From the NCBI RefSeq assembly GCF_008831285.2, contig NC_045145.1:23018040-23082039 (forward strand): a stretch of DNA of 64,000 bases, in the 5' to 3' direction. Origin of the DNA: Nymphaea colorata. Lineage: Eukaryota > Streptophyta > Magnoliopsida > Nymphaeales > Nymphaeaceae. Made by a program: the position numbers and the translations under genes. Each line of letters starts with the position of its first letter. Positions within the stretch are counted from its first letter, which is position 1. Under the pieces are notes generated by a model. The model was not told the DNA's origin. It was given only the letters and a program-made list of their open reading frames with translations, and searched no databases. Of the stretch, positions 49,126 to 60,335 are shown piece by piece.

Positions 49126-50487
49126 AAAAAAAACCAATCAATTTTCTGGTGCACATATAAAATTACTACATGATTCGTTATTAGGTCCTTGTCTATTGCC
49201 ACCAAATCTCATGCAACTATAGTCGATCAAGTTTCTTGGAGCAATAATATAGTTTTTTTATAACATGTTCGAATAAAATTGCTCAGCAATTTTTGATGTC
49301 ATTATCTCTTATAGGGCCTGGCAATTATGGACAGATTATACTCTCTTCTAAAATTATTTTTGTTGCACAATTTTTCGATTGAGTTTCAAAATCTATGGCG
49401 TTTGGTTGATCAGATAAAGGATAGAAGAAAGCAACTGTAGAAAATGGGTTACGTTCGTGCTCGCACTTTGTAATTGTGAGTTCGGTTAAGCTTTTTGGAG
49501 TGTGTAGTTAATTAATTAAAACGCTTTTTCTTTTTTAGATTAAAAAAAAAAACACTATGAATTAGAAGTGTCACGGGCCGACAACTCCGGACCGTGCGGC
49601 GCGGCAAACTCTCGCCAGTAAGCCGCAAGCCAAAAGGACTGTACAGACTCTAGACGCAGGAGAACAGGAAGAATCGTTCATATAATTAATTTAAAGAAAA
49701 TGGAAGAAAAAAACAATTTCTGTTTATGCTATTTCTATATGAAACCACATGTCAATATGTATGAAAACAGTATAACAAACAAAATGCATACTCCAAAAGG
49801 GAATGTTATGCCTCGTAGTTGGGTATAGTTAAGACAAGTCAGCCAGACTCCATTTATATCCTTAATTGCTTTTGAAAAAACAGAATCAATTTGGTTCGGT
49901 CCCTTTTCCTTTTTGTTTATTTTGAAAAATTTGTGGAATAACAAAGAATCAATTCTTATGTGCTTATTGGATCTTAGTTACTGATAAATTTTGATATACT
50001 TATCGAATCTTCATTTAATTTTGGAGCCAATAATTATGGTTATCCAATCATTTGGGAAACATGAATCATGTTTATCTGTAAGATCTATGTTTAGGTACTG
50101 TTACTTCTTGACAAGCGGAAGAAGCAAAAAATTTGGTTTCAAAAAATGAAAATTCAATCAGGTAAACTTATATAATTTTGTTGATTTTGCTAATAAGACT
50201 GGTTATTACCATAGTTTCATGAGCAAATAGATTGCAGATAGTCGAGTAGTTGGTAGGCAGTCATTCATCAACAAACAAAAATTGACAGACTTATGTTAGG
50301 AATCCAGGAGTTGTCATTCATCATATGAGACTAACAGATAAAATGCACCGGCGACGGTTTGCTGCTGAAATGGAATGCTGAAAAAAAAAAGAACTATGGC
50401 TGAACAGAGGAGCAGGAACTTGCATAAGAGAGACCTATGTGACGATTGTGCAGAGAAACCAAGGTTGCATAAGAAAATATGAACCTT

Positions 50488-50500
50488 GGCTCTGGTACCA
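50488..50500 (-). promoter_or_regulatory. Primer binding site (initiator tRNA-Met type), copy C
   Basis: The minus strand reads TGGTACCAGAGCC after the LTR CA end, identical to copies A and B. Confidence 0.7.
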
Positions 50501-50738
50501 TGAAAAAAGAAAGCAGAAGGTGACACAGGCAAGTGAGTAAATCTCTTGCTATATATGATTTGAAAGAGTTTTCGTTTTATTTATAATGTTTATACGGTTG
50601 ATACAGAAATGGTTACAAGATACAACGTGATGAGGCAGCTATACATATGGTAAAGAGTTGCAACATTTGAAAACCTTCTCTTCCTGGGATGAATCTTCAC
50701 ACGGCAATTCCTGATTGCTAATCTTCATTTCTTCCTTT
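50501..50738 (-). mobile_element. Truncated Copia-type LTR end downstream of gene copy C
   Basis: Matches the LTR at 41844-42155, with TATA box at 50579-50586. It lacks the upper part: an internal deletion joins cttcctt to aaagcacgaaacc, removing about 145 bp that include the putative LTR start. The deletion creates a read-through frame with no meaning as a protein. Confidence 0.65.
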
Positions 50739-50793
50739 AAAGCACGAAACCAAACGGACCAAACCTCTGTTCTGGGTGCTTCTTCTTCCCCAC

Positions 50794-51333
50794 TCAAAGC
50801 GACGCGAGATAACTCATGCATACTCCCGCTGTAATTAGAACTGCCACAGTTGTGATGAATAGGGAAACAACCCGAAGACAATTTAGACAGATCCCACTCG
50901 TTTCCAGGTAAAGAGCAAAGATCCGCCAATACAACGTGAGAAGCAAACCGATGGCCATCAGGAAAAAGACTGCTTCCAAAGGAAGGCCAAGCCAAGCAGC
51001 AGGCAGCGCCTTCACCAAGCACACTGATACAAGCCCCACAATCCAACTGCACTGAATAGCAATGAGAGTCGAACCTACGGCACCCCAATCAATCAAAGCC
51101 TGCGATTGCAGCCCATCGTTATGTGATGAAGAAGGACCGGGCAATGGTAGAGAGGAGGAAGAATCACGGAGGCGGGTAGACGTAGAAGCGACGGGCGACA
51201 CGGCAGTTGAGGGATGTAAGGAGTTTGAATTCTCTGAGACCTCGCCAGATTCGACGTCACGGAAGGACGATGGGAACGACACGATGTTCCTCAGCCTCCG
51301 GGCAATGGCAACAACTAAGAGCTTGGAAGCCAT
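50794..51333 (-). CDS. Small three-helix membrane protein, copy C
   Basis: Predicted 179 residues, same start, length and stop as copy A (42267-42806). It differs at four residues (STFRD to SSFRD, STPLRD to STRLRD, LPSAW to LPAAW, ETSEIC to ETSGIC) and at least three silent sites. All three membrane helices are intact. The TATA box is at 51418-51425, 85-92 nt upstream. The upstream flank (51480-51600) carries the gagaatatgtttctttttc and cactaaggttcggtgg motifs that build the tandem unit in the 53.5-kb palindrome, tying the gene to that repeat system. Function unknown. Confidence 0.65.
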   Translation of the reverse strand: MASKLLVVAIARRLRNIVSFPSSFRDVESGEVSENSNSLHPSTAVSPVASTSTRLRDSSSSLPLPGPSSSHNDGLQSQALIDWGAVGSTLIAIQCSWIVGLVSVCLVKALPAAWLGLPLEAVFFLMAIGLLLTLYWRIFALYLETSGICLNCLRVVSLFITTVAVLITAGVCMSYLASL

Positions 51334-51417
51334 GAAGCTAGCTAGCTATTCTCCGAATGCACTAAACTCTCATGTTGTGAATGAAGCAGTGTGAGAAACG
51401 CATAAGAGAAGCTGCGT

Positions 51418-51425
51418 ATTTATAG
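51418..51425 (-). promoter_or_regulatory. TATA box of membrane-protein copy C
   Basis: The minus strand reads ctataaatacg 85-92 nt upstream of the start codon, as in copy A. Confidence 0.6.
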
Positions 51426-51603
51426 AGTTGGGAGACGCCCCAACAGTTAGTCCGGAGGCCTTTTACTCTCCTTTCTCGACTGTCAAGAAACATATGAAAA
51501 GGCTGTAATGGAGCACTAAGGTTCGGTGGTAGATCCCTGCTGAGAATATGTTTCTTTTTCTGCGAAGAAAAAGATGGCACACTAAGGTTCGGTGGTTAAC
51601 GTT

Positions 51604-53554
51604 TAAAGCCCAATGGAGCAGCTCTTTGTCGGTCTAGTGTTTAGCCTATTTGGCTGGACAAGTCTATTCGACCAATGGCCACAAGAAAAACCAGAAAAGA
51701 AAACCATACTATTTATATACTTCGTTTATACAAAATAGTCAGATATCTATTTCATGAGTACAGGTGTGACGTGCACAAGCCTGTATGATCAGTGGCCGCA
51801 AGAAAAACATAAAAGTAGTAAAATAGAACCATAATATACATTTTTATGTATTTATATATGTTGTATGTACAAAGCATTCAGACATGTTTTTAATGAGCGC
51901 AGGCATGGTGTGGATGCAGGTGCAGCACTGGCATGTGTGTGTGTATAGTATGTACATATATATTCACACACGAAGGATTCATACGCAATTGAAGTTATTG
52001 AACTAACAGATTCACCTGCACCTGCACCTGAGTTGAGTTGGGTGCAGCGACCATTTGACTAGTTTGTGTGATATAGACACATATACAAGTATCTAAAGAT
52101 GTTATTTATGTTTATATATGTGTATAATGCGCAGACATTCCCTTCCACTTTTTAATGATTTGGTTAAAAAAAAAAAAAATTCAGGAGGAACGTGATTAAG
52201 AGCTTGAGAGTCTTGTTGAAGAGGTCCATAAATTGGAAATCCGTATTCTCCCTGAAGTGCTATGTGTTGACGTAAAGACAATTACTCAATATGCCTGATA
52301 CGCTTGTGGGAAATTGTCACTGCTATATAATATTTTGTAAATGAGTGAAATGCTTTACCTTTGGGAATATCCATGCCGGGGGAACCTCCATGAAAGCTTC
52401 TTTATTTATGTTTTCATTTTGTCATTCATTTAACATACATTTGATTAAGTTATGCTATATATAAAACAGTGAGTGAGCTACGGTAGTTCAAAATTTTCAG
52501 CATCTCAGGACAGAAACCAATATGGTAGATCCAAACTCCAAACAACTCATAACATGAGAAAGGGTTATCAATCGATGTTTCTTCACCCCCCTTCCCTTTT
52601 TCAAAGAAAAAAAGCCATGGTTTTCCTTCCTCCCGCAAGTCACTAGAGCTGTTATTCCCATAATTTATTGTTTATGTTAAACTTATTTATTATTTCTTTT
52701 ACGAGTTGGGTTGATCGAAATTAAGAATTTGATATCAACGAAGAGCTGATGGTTTAGAGATCAAAGCAGAAAACATGCAGAAACCCAGCTCCTGCAAAAA
52801 CGTCATGTGCAGTTTTTCCCTAGAAAATCGTTTTCAGCAACTGTTTCTAAATGTCTTTCCGGCCCCAAAGATAAGTCCATATCAAGCTCACAAAATGTAT
52901 AGTCTGCATACTAGTCTAGTCCGCATACTTGCCACTTAATAGATGTGTCAAGTGGCAATGTTTTGTTAAAGCAATAGATGTGTCAAGTGGCAATGTTTTG
53001 TTAAAGCAATATCTGTGTCAAGTGGCAAGTATGCAGACTAGTTAGAAAAGAAGAAGATCACATCTATTGCTTTATAACAAAACATTACTAGATGTTTTGT
53101 TAACATTGCCACTTTACATTGCCACTTTACACATCTATTAAGTGGCAAGTATGCAGACTAGTTAGAAAAGAAGAAGATCACATCTAGGCACCGCGAGACT
53201 TCTTTTTCCAGGTGAATTTTGTTTCAGACTAGAAAAGCTGGTTAGCATTTGGGTAGCCGGTGTCACCGGAATTGGTTTGAATCGGTTCATTAGAATTGAA
53301 TGGGTAGCAAATGGGCTTCACTCATCAGCATGCTTGTTATTTTCTCAAATTTTAAAAGTTTTTTTTTTGTTTTTATAATTATTCTTATATACATGATTAA
53401 GAAAATATGTTTCTTTTTCTGTGAGGAAAAAGATGGAGCACTAAGGTTCGGTGGTATGTTTACCTGGATAGACGGGGTTAACGTTTACCCTGCTGAGAAT
53501 ATGTTTCTTTTTCCGCGAGGAAAAAGATGGAGCACTAAGGTTCGGTGGTATGTT
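51604..53554 (+). repeat. Left arm of a giant inverted repeat
   Basis: From taaagcccaatggagcagc to the centre; matched in reverse order by 53581-55145 over its whole length. This arm is longer (1951 bp) because of an arm-specific insert of roughly 300 bp (about 52618-52905) and local tandem expansion of the cacatctattgc / gtggcaatgttttgttaa subrepeat (52905-53190). No coding capacity is recognised. Confidence 0.9.
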
Positions 53555-53580
53555 TATCCTCGGTGGTATGTTTATCCTTA
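53555..53580. other. 26-bp centre of the giant inverted repeat
   Basis: A very short spacer separates the arms. It contains a partial repeat (cggtggtatgtttatcc) of the adjoining arm end, so the centre looks like a slipped or template-switched junction. Confidence 0.75.
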
Positions 53581-53825
53581 AACATACCACCGAACCTTAG
53601 TGCTCCATCTTTTTCCTCGCGGAAAAAGAAACATATTCTCAGCAGGGTAAACGTTAACCCCGTCTATCCAGGTAAACATACCACCGAACCTTAGTGCTCC
53701 ATCTTTTTCCTCACAGAAAAAGAAACATATTCTCAGCAGGGTAAACGTTAACCCCGTCTATTCAGGTAAACATACCACCGAACCTTAGTGTTCCATCTTT
53801 TTCCTCACAGAAAAAGAAACATATT
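53581..53825 (-). repeat. 94-bp tandem unit at the palindrome centre
   Basis: Units start at 53581, 53675 and 53769 (aacataccaccgaacc...), the third cut short; the left arm has two in reverse (from about 53405 and 53490). Each unit contains a small hairpin (ctttttcc...ggaaaaag). Single diverged units lie upstream of gene copies A (42975-43027) and C (51480-51600). Confidence 0.85.
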
Positions 53826-55145
53826 TTCTTAATCATGTATATAAGAATAATTATAAAAACAAAAAAAAACTTTTAAAATTTGAGAAAATAACAAGCATGC
53901 TGATGAGTGAAGCCCATTTGCTACCCATTCAATTCTAATGAACCGATTCAAACCAATTCCGGTGACACCGGCTACCCAAATGCTAACCAGCTTTTCTAGT
54001 CTGAAACAAAATTCACCTGGAAAAAGAAGTCTCGCGGTGCCTAGATGTGATCTTCTTCTTTTCTAACTAGTCTGCATACTTGCCACTTAATAGATGTGTA
54101 AAGTGGCAATGTTAACAAAACATCTAGTAATGTTTTGTTAAAAAGCAATAGATGTGATCTTCAAAATTTTCTTTGAAAAAGGGAAGGGGGGTGAAGAAAC
54201 ATCGATTGATAACCCTTTCTCATGTTATGAGTTGTTTGGAGTTTGGATCTACCATATTGGTTTCTGTCCTGAGATGCAGAAAATTTTGAACTACCGTAGC
54301 TCACTCACTGTTTTCTATAGCATAACTTAATCAAATGTTTGTTAAATGAATGACAAAATGAAAACATAAATAAACAAGCTTTCATGGAGGCTCCCCCTGG
54401 CATGGATATTCCCAAAGGTAAAGCATTTCACTCATTTACAAAATATTATATAGCAGTGACAATTTCCCACAAGCGTATCAGGCATATTGAGTAATTGTCT
54501 TTACGTCAACACATAGCACTTCAGGGAGAATGTGGATTTCCAACTTGTGGACCTCTTCACCAAGACTCTCAAGCTCTTAATCAGGTTCCTCCTGAATTTT
54601 TTTTTTTTTACCAAATCATTAAAAAGTGGAAGGGAATGCCTGCGCATTATACACATATATAAACATAAATAACATCTTTAGATACTTGTATATGTGTCTA
54701 TATCACACAAACTAGTCAACTCAGGTGCAGGTGCAGGTGAATCTGTTAGTTCAATAACTTCAATTGGGTATGAATCCTTCGTGTGTGAATATATATGTAC
54801 ATCCTATACACACACACATGCACACACGCCAGGTGTCCACACCACGCCTGCGCTCATTAGAAACATGTCTGAATGCTTTGTTCATACAACATATATAAAT
54901 ACATAAAATGTATATTATGGTTCTATTTTACAACTTTTATGTTTTTCTTGCCGCCACTGATCATACAGGCTTGTCCACATCACACCTGCACTCATGAAAT
55001 AGATATCTGACTATTTTGTATAAACGAAGTATATAAATAGTATGGTTTTCTTTTCTGGTTTTTCTTGTGGCCATTGGTCGAATAGACTTGTCCAGCCAAA
55101 TAGGCTACACACTAGACCGACAAAGAGCTGCTCCATTGGGCTTTA
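53581..55145 (-). repeat. Right arm of a giant inverted repeat
   Basis: Reverse complement of 51604-53554 without its insert (1565 bp). The outer ~130 bp (55013-55145) also form the start of the 5-kb direct duplication, so inverted and direct repeats overlap. Confidence 0.9.
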
Positions 55146-56702
55146 CAATCATCCTATTGTATTCTCCCATTTTTCCCGGAACATTTTTCCCAGACATTAT
55201 CATTTTACAAGTGCTTGTGTGACATAGCAGCCATTGCATTTATGCTTGTTCTTGTTATTGTGATAGGCTCGTTTGAAACTTATATTCAGTACTGTTACTG
55301 CCTGCAAGAATATTTTTTGTGCTTCTTATTTTTAAATCATATCCCAACATATTATTTTTCACTAGTGTTGAAGGAAACACATAAGATCTGACACCCAATT
55401 CAAGTAGTTGTTGATTCATCCTTCTTCCTTCCTCCTCCACGCACAAACAAGAGAGAGAGAGAGAGAGTGAAAAAAAAAGAGAAAAAAAGAAAACCCTTAC
55501 TGCACAAATCATAGAGGCATATTCTAGTGTAGTTAATTAGAACACAGTGGAATTCATACATGTAGCTTTGAACATTCAAGAATGTATAATACAAAGGTTG
55601 GAGAACATGGCTTTGGATGGTCACCAATGTGAAGCAATGGGCACATTATATTGCATATAATACTTTTGAGAAAGAATCATTAATGGTAGGTGACCAAATA
55701 AGAAATGGTGGGAAATTTGACAACAAATCTTTTTTTTTTTAAACAGAGAAAAGTTGTAAACTTTGGATTGTATCTTCACTTATTATGACAATCGATACCA
55801 CCCATTTGTTAATTTGTTTTTCCAATCTTTCATGATTAATGTCAATGAGTGTCAAATTTGATTATCTATGTGGGCAAAGTTTATAAAGGTTTTTTTTCCT
55901 TCTTTACAAAGCAAAAATTGATTGGAAGGATTGTATATACCATGAAAAATGACATTATATAGTTGGAATACTTGAGAAACAAAAGGGGGAGATGATAAAA
56001 GGGAATCCTTGTTGTCAGTGGTGCATATTTTCTTTCCAATCATAGATAATACCTACCCAAATGGTTGGGCATGACGCCCCCGTGGCACCAAGTAGAAAAT
56101 ACATGGTCAATTTCACTAATGAACAACAGAAAAATGCAATAATTTATATATTTAGACTAAAAGCAAATGTAATGCTACCATCACTGCATTGAAACAAATC
56201 AACTTGGAAAATAAGAACTTCTCAATTTGGTAAATGTGTTAAGTCTTGCATTTAGTTTTCCAAGGGAAATAAAAATGCCCTCCTTTTTGGTTCACAAATA
56301 ACTTGTATTGGTAAACGCGAGGCCATATGTTTCCACAAAATTTTCCTCACTATTGCAGATATTTATCCTTTATTAAATTTTAAAATCTGTTCTTATCTTT
56401 TCTTTTTTTCTAGACAAATTTATTTTTTAGGTTAAGGCTGTTCAGATGCAAAGCTGATCCTTTCCTTTTTATGAATAAAGAATGAAAAATAAAAATACAT
56501 CCTTGAAAAAAAAAAGTGATTGAGTGCTAGCCTAAAACTTTGGCCAAAGGATCAACAAGAGACTTAAAAGACCTCCATTGCAGAATTTGCAACTCCTAAT
56601 TATAGTCTTATTCTTAGCCATATGTAGGGGTTAGTACCTCACCTTGGCTTTTATAAACTATGAACTTTTTGTTCCAACATTTGCTTCCAACATTTAGGTA
56701 CT

Positions 56703-57101
56703 AGGGATGTCAAAGAATCAAATTTGAATAGGATAAACTCATAATCGTATCTATTCTTTTGGATAATCTGCATGCTTGGAATTGAATTCAGATTCGAATA
56801 TAAACAAACAAACAACCAAAAAATCATATGTAAATTTTACTATGATTCTGATATCCAATATCACAATCCGAATCTAAATCCAAATTTTGAACAATATCTG
56901 GCTGATTTTCAAAAGGTAACGGCATTGGATATATAATGTTTTTTCAAAACTAGAGACCATGCGAACCCAAAACTCATCGGTTGTCTCTTCTTCAATCCGA
57001 AGCCAACCCACTTTATTAATCGGATACTATTTTTTTATATCCAATTTTTTTGGAACTATCCAATTGGGTATTGGATCAAACCTGGATACATTGACATCCC
57101 T
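56703..57101. mobile_element. AGGGATGTCAA element in duplication copy B
   Basis: Duplicate of 46918-47319 with the same 11-bp inverted ends and the same flanks, so it was present before the 5-kb duplication. Confidence 0.75.
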
Positions 57102-57559
57102 ATCTTCCACCAAATAAGTTTAACTATAGCTTCCCTAGGTGCTGAAGCAGTATTGGACCTTGGGTATAAAGGGGAGACAAGGAGAAGGGAAGAGAACCTT
57201 CAATCGTTTGATTGCTATCCATTAGGACATGACAGATACAATGCCCTGTTTATCATACTACTGTCATGTCCTCATGGACAATGATGTTTTTTGTCTATCG
57301 TTTGATGATTTTAGGAACATAACACTATATTTCTCTTGTCCAATGTTTGTTTCACACATGTCTATTCTGTCACACTTGTTTGAAGTTTTTCTTTGTTTTG
57401 TCAAATCTATCCATTCTAGCTAATGTTTGTGCCTACTACGGTTAGTTCTGTCTATCCTGTCTACTGTTTGTTTATGCTATATTCGAATTGTTTGTTATAT
57501 CCATTGTTTCTGTCTTCTACGATCAGTTTTGTCTATTATATTCTCTCAATTTAAATAGT

Positions 57560-58720
57560 GTTTAAGATATATTAAACTTAACATAAATTTCAAATTTTGT
57601 TTGAAGTTTAACTTCAAATTTTTAATGTTTTTAATTTTATGCTCTTTTAAAAGTTTCAATTTAAATGCTTTAGTTTGTCTTCAATTTTTTAATTTTTGTT
57701 TTTTTGCTTAAAGTTTCAATGCTTATGGTGGCAATTTTCGTGGAATCAAGTTTTTTTCATGAGTTTCTATTTTTTCTATTTAAGTTTAAATTTCAAGGAT
57801 TTTGAATTAGCTAAATTGTAGTTTGGTTTTAAATCTAATTTAAAAGTTTTAATATGCGTTTTAAATTTGAGGTCTTGGAATTCTATTGTCTTATATCCAA
57901 TTTTAATATTAGATATTTTTTAACCTTGAGGTATGAGTTTAATGTTTTTATATTGTAACTATAACTTTTTCAAAAATAAGCTTTTCTACATTCTAATTTT
58001 ATCTTTTTTACATTTTTTTTAATTTGTGTTATGTGTTTTTTTTTTATAAATTTCAGGTTTATTTGCATCTCAAATTTGGCATGTTTTGTATGAATTTTAT
58101 GAATCAAATTTTTTTAATTGAAGATATGAACAGTACTTTGAAATTTTAATTTCGTGCTTTCAAGTTACTTACGTTTTCGTATTCATTTTTTTAGGTTTTG
58201 CTTCAGATTTTGCCTTATAATCTATTTTTTAGTATTCAATTAATTTTGTGCTTTTTGGTTTCCTTTTTAATTTTTGTTTTAAATTTGTGTTTTGAGTCTA
58301 TGCTTCATTCTTTGGGTGTTTAAATAGCTATTTCATAATTTATCATATAAGTTCATAATTTCAATTGCCTTATTTAGCCACAATTTTTTGAATTTTGTGC
58401 CATTTTTTAATGTTAAAGGGTTTGTACCACGAATATTTAACTTTATCATTTGTTTTTAATTTTATCTTCGAACCAGATTCTAAAATTAGTGAATTGTATC
58501 TTTCTTCTAGAAGTTTTAATTTTTAGTTTTCTTGTTTTGCTTTTAAACACGTACTTGAAAATTCTTGTTAAATATATCTTTTTATGAATTACAAATTTTA
58601 GTACATTCTTGAATATCTGAAGAATCTGGAGTGCTTGTCACCTACAACCTTAAATCTAATTTCAAATTTTTAACATAATTTTTTAATTTGAGGCCCTTTT
58701 ATGTTTGTAGTTTCGATCCA
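57560..58720 (+). repeat. T-rich strand-asymmetric repeat, copy 3
   Basis: Duplicate of 47760-48900 with very few differences. Confidence 0.75.
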
Positions 58721-58751
58721 TGTTATATACAAATCTTGAATTTCAAGTGTT

Positions 58752-58907
58752 GTCGGGCCGACCCGGGCCTTATAATATTAAAAAAAATATTTTTAAATTT
58801 AATAGTATATATGTTATTATTTAAAATATTAATTTAGATTAAAAATTAATTTTATAATTAAAAAATACTTTTTAATTGTAAACGGGCCCGGCCCAATGCC
58901 CACCCCT
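58752..58907. repeat. GGGCCGG-ended AT-core repeat, duplicate
   Basis: Counterpart of 48969-49125 within duplication copy B. Confidence 0.6.
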
Positions 58908-60002
58908 AAAAAAAACCAATCAATTTTCTGGTGCACATAAAATTACTACATGATTCGTTATTAGGTCCTTGTCTATTGCCACCAAATCTCATGCAACTAT
59001 AGTCGATCAAGTTTCTTGGAGCAATAATATAGTTTTTTAATAACATGTTCGAAGAAAATTGCTCAGCAATTTTTTATGTCATTATCTCTTATAGGGCCTG
59101 GCAATTATGGACAGATTATACTCTCTTCTAAAATTATTTTTGTTGCACAATTTTTCGATTGAGTTTCAAAATCTATAGCGTTTGGTTGATCAGATAAAGG
59201 ATAGAAGAAAGCAACTGTAGAAAATGGGTTACGTTCGTTAAGCTTTTTGGAGTGTGTAGTTAATTAATTAAAACGTTCTGTCTTTTTTAGATTCCAAAAA
59301 AAAAAAACACTGTGAATATGAATTAATTGGAAGAATCGTTCATATAATTAATTTAAAGAAAATGGAAGGAAAAAACAATTTCTGTTTATGCTATTTCTAT
59401 GAGAACCCACATGTCAATATGCATGAAAACAGTATAACAAACAAATTACATACTCTAGAAGGGAATATTATGCCTTGTAGTTGGGTATAGTTAAGACAAG
59501 TCAGCCAGACTCCATTTATATCCTTAATTGCTTTGGAAAAAACAGAATCAATTTGGTTCGGTCTCTTTTCCTTTTTGTTTATTTTGAAAATTTGTGGAAT
59601 AACAAAGATTCAATTTTTATATACTTGTTGGATCTTCGTTACTGATAAATTTAGATATACTTATTGAATCTTCATTTAATTTTGGAGCCAATAATTATGG
59701 TTATCCAATCATTTGGGAAACATGAATCATGTTTATCTGTAAGATCTATGTTTAGGTACTGTTACTTCTTGACAAGCGGAAGAAGCAAAAAATTTGGTTT
59801 CAAAAAATGAAAATTCAATCAGGTAAACTTATATAATTTTGTTGATTTTGCTAATAAGACTGGTTATTACCATAGTTTATTGAGCAAATAGATTGAAGAT
59901 AGTCGAGAAGTTGGTAGGCAGTCATTCATCAACAAACAAAAATTGACAGACTTATGTTAGGAATCCAGGCGTTGTCATTCATCATATGAGACTAATGCAT
60001 AT

Positions 60003-60335
60003 AGCTCGAGTTGGCCAGCTCGAGCTGGACTGGACTCAAAAAAATTATGAAGCTCAAGTTCGGGTTGAGCTCGAGCTCCATAGAACATCTTCGAGCTTTG
60101 ACTCGACAATATTGCATCGAGCACGACTCGATTAACTCGTCTTTGTTAAGCATGTCTCGTTTCTTTTAACTAGTTAATTCTTTTAACTTGTTTAGTTGGT
60201 GTTCGTCTAATTTAAAGAGGCCCAAGTCTACTCGTTTAACATTTCAATTATATATTTGAACTCAATCTTCACTCATTTATAAACCAATCGAGTTCCAGTC
60301 AGGCTTGAGTTGGTTCGACTTATTGTGCAGCCCTA
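60003..60335. mobile_element. hAT-type GAGCTCGAG-family element, left end lost
   Basis: The right end ttgtgcagcccta matches the family terminus, and the interior has gagctcgagct and actcgtttaac motifs. The left terminal repeat is missing: homology starts abruptly at agctcgagttgg next to the end of the 5-kb duplication. This truncation may mark the duplication breakpoint. Confidence 0.6.

Larger units (their letters stand above)
45201..50334 (+). repeat. 5-kb direct duplication, copy A
   Basis: From attttgtataaacgaag to tcatatgagactaa; nearly identical to 55013-59995. It contains a GA microsatellite (45648-45675), a GGGATGTCAA element (46918-47319), a T-rich repeat (47760-48900) and a GGGCCGG repeat (48969-49125), but no recognisable gene. 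It carries two segments absent from the other copy: 28 bp near 49453-49480 between short gttcg repeats, and ~100 bp of GC-rich sequence near 49567-49670. Its right end joins the leader of gene copy C. Confidence 0.9.
55013..59995 (+). repeat. 5-kb direct duplication, copy B
   Basis: Nearly identical to 45201-50334 in the same order and strand, with small indels. It contains the GA microsatellite (55450-55468), the AGGGATGTCAA element (56703-57101), the T-rich repeat (57560-58720) and the GGGCCGG repeat (58752-58907). At its right end the sequence changes from the shared actaa to a hAT-type element relic. Confidence 0.9.

Noticed and set aside
50639..51088. 149-codon ORF overlapping gene copy C in another frame
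   Set aside because: A product of the deletion that joins the LTR to the gene flank; the normal 179-codon frame has the promoter and conserved length.
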